This document shows positions 63,923 through 64,000 of a stretch of 64,000 nucleotides of DNA, in pieces. The notes under the pieces were generated by a model that saw only the letters and a program-made list of their open reading frames with translations, was not told the origin of the DNA and made no database searches. Source of the DNA: Chaetoceros tenuissimus (taxonomy: Eukaryota > Bacillariophyta > Thalassiosirophyceae > Chaetocerotales > Chaetocerotaceae); the NCBI GenBank assembly GCA_021927905.1, contig BLLK01000060.1:248001-312000 (forward strand). Reading direction: 5' to 3'. Position numbers and translations under genes: made by a program. Position 1 is the first letter of the stretch. Every line of letters begins with the position of its first letter.

Positions 63923-64000
63923 ATGTCTAAATCTAGCAGCGAATACAGCAACATAATGGTGTCCGAGCACCCAATCCTCTCTCACAAAATTTCCATCCTC
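63923..64000 (+). CDS. 5' end of uracil phosphoribosyltransferase (partial)
   Basis: ATG at 63923 opens a frame that runs to the window edge, 26 codons. After a short leader it reads VSEHPILSHKISIL, the N-terminal hallmark of UPRT (V..HPL..HK.T.LR). The enzyme makes UMP from uracil and PRPP in pyrimidine salvage. No catalytic residues are inside the window, so the call rests on this short segment only. Confidence 0.6.
   Translation, partial: MSKSSSEYSNIMVSEHPILSHKISIL

Noticed and set aside
1-64000. CRISPR arrays, operons, rRNA genes and viral insertions
   Set aside because: I looked for these and saw none. The region is ordinary intron-bearing eukaryotic DNA.

Overview
This window reads as nuclear DNA of a photosynthetic stramenopile, most likely a centric diatom. 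The evidence is AT-rich sequence, short introns (62 to about 360 nt, mostly 62-102) with GTAAGT/GTATGT-type donors, a bipartite plastid presequence on a thioredoxin-like protein (about 62368-63256), and several lineage-typical families: ankyrin proteins, cysteine-rich surface repeats and a giant M11-type metalloprotease. The species cannot be named from the sequence alone. All exon joins below were worked out by hand from reading frame, splice dinucleotides and phase, without transcript evidence.

Layout. 1-3418: membrane proteins without a recognised family, including a tail-to-tail pair of paralogues. 3811-11497: WDR53-like WD40 protein, membrane-anchored flavin amine oxidase, sulfotransferase, TLC-like membrane protein, membrane parvulin. 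12103-23967: three SLC38/AVT-like amino-acid transporters (one at 12103, two adjacent at 20123 and 22271) around a TPR protein, a class II histone deacetylase homologue and a secreted ShK-glutathione peroxidase. A 481-bp TA-flanked inverted-repeat element (MITE) lies at 16940-17420. 24073-33399: PLRG1/Prp46 splicing factor, ankyrin protein, METTL21-type methyltransferase, DUF1769-like protein, ABCG half transporter. 33727-40475: one nine-exon gene for a roughly 2041-residue secreted gametolysin-like (M11) protease. 41082-48753: PIF1 helicase, ARL2 GTPase, second ankyrin protein, and a protein joining a NYN-type RNase-like domain to a calcineurin-like phosphoesterase. 48982-52450: two ER genes (DNAJC25-like and the signal peptidase subunit SPCS1) flanking a lipocalin. 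52875-64000: a repeat-rich PDZ protein broken by a 44-nt deletion, two proteins of unknown function, a TPM-TM-RING protein, a gamma-glutamylcyclotransferase-like gene with a frameshift, a plastid thioredoxin-like gene, and the first codons of uracil phosphoribosyltransferase.

Genes alternate strand and are packed closely. Several convergent pairs are separated by only 27-135 bp, so 3' UTRs probably overlap. Secretory-pathway themes recur (SPCS1, DNAJC25, parvulin, secreted peroxidase, lipocalin, M11 protease), but nothing shows that they form one regulated cluster. The most unusual items are the NYN-phosphoesterase fusion, the M11 protease architecture, patchy gene conversion between two transporters, the MITE, and the frameshifted repeat-array gene.
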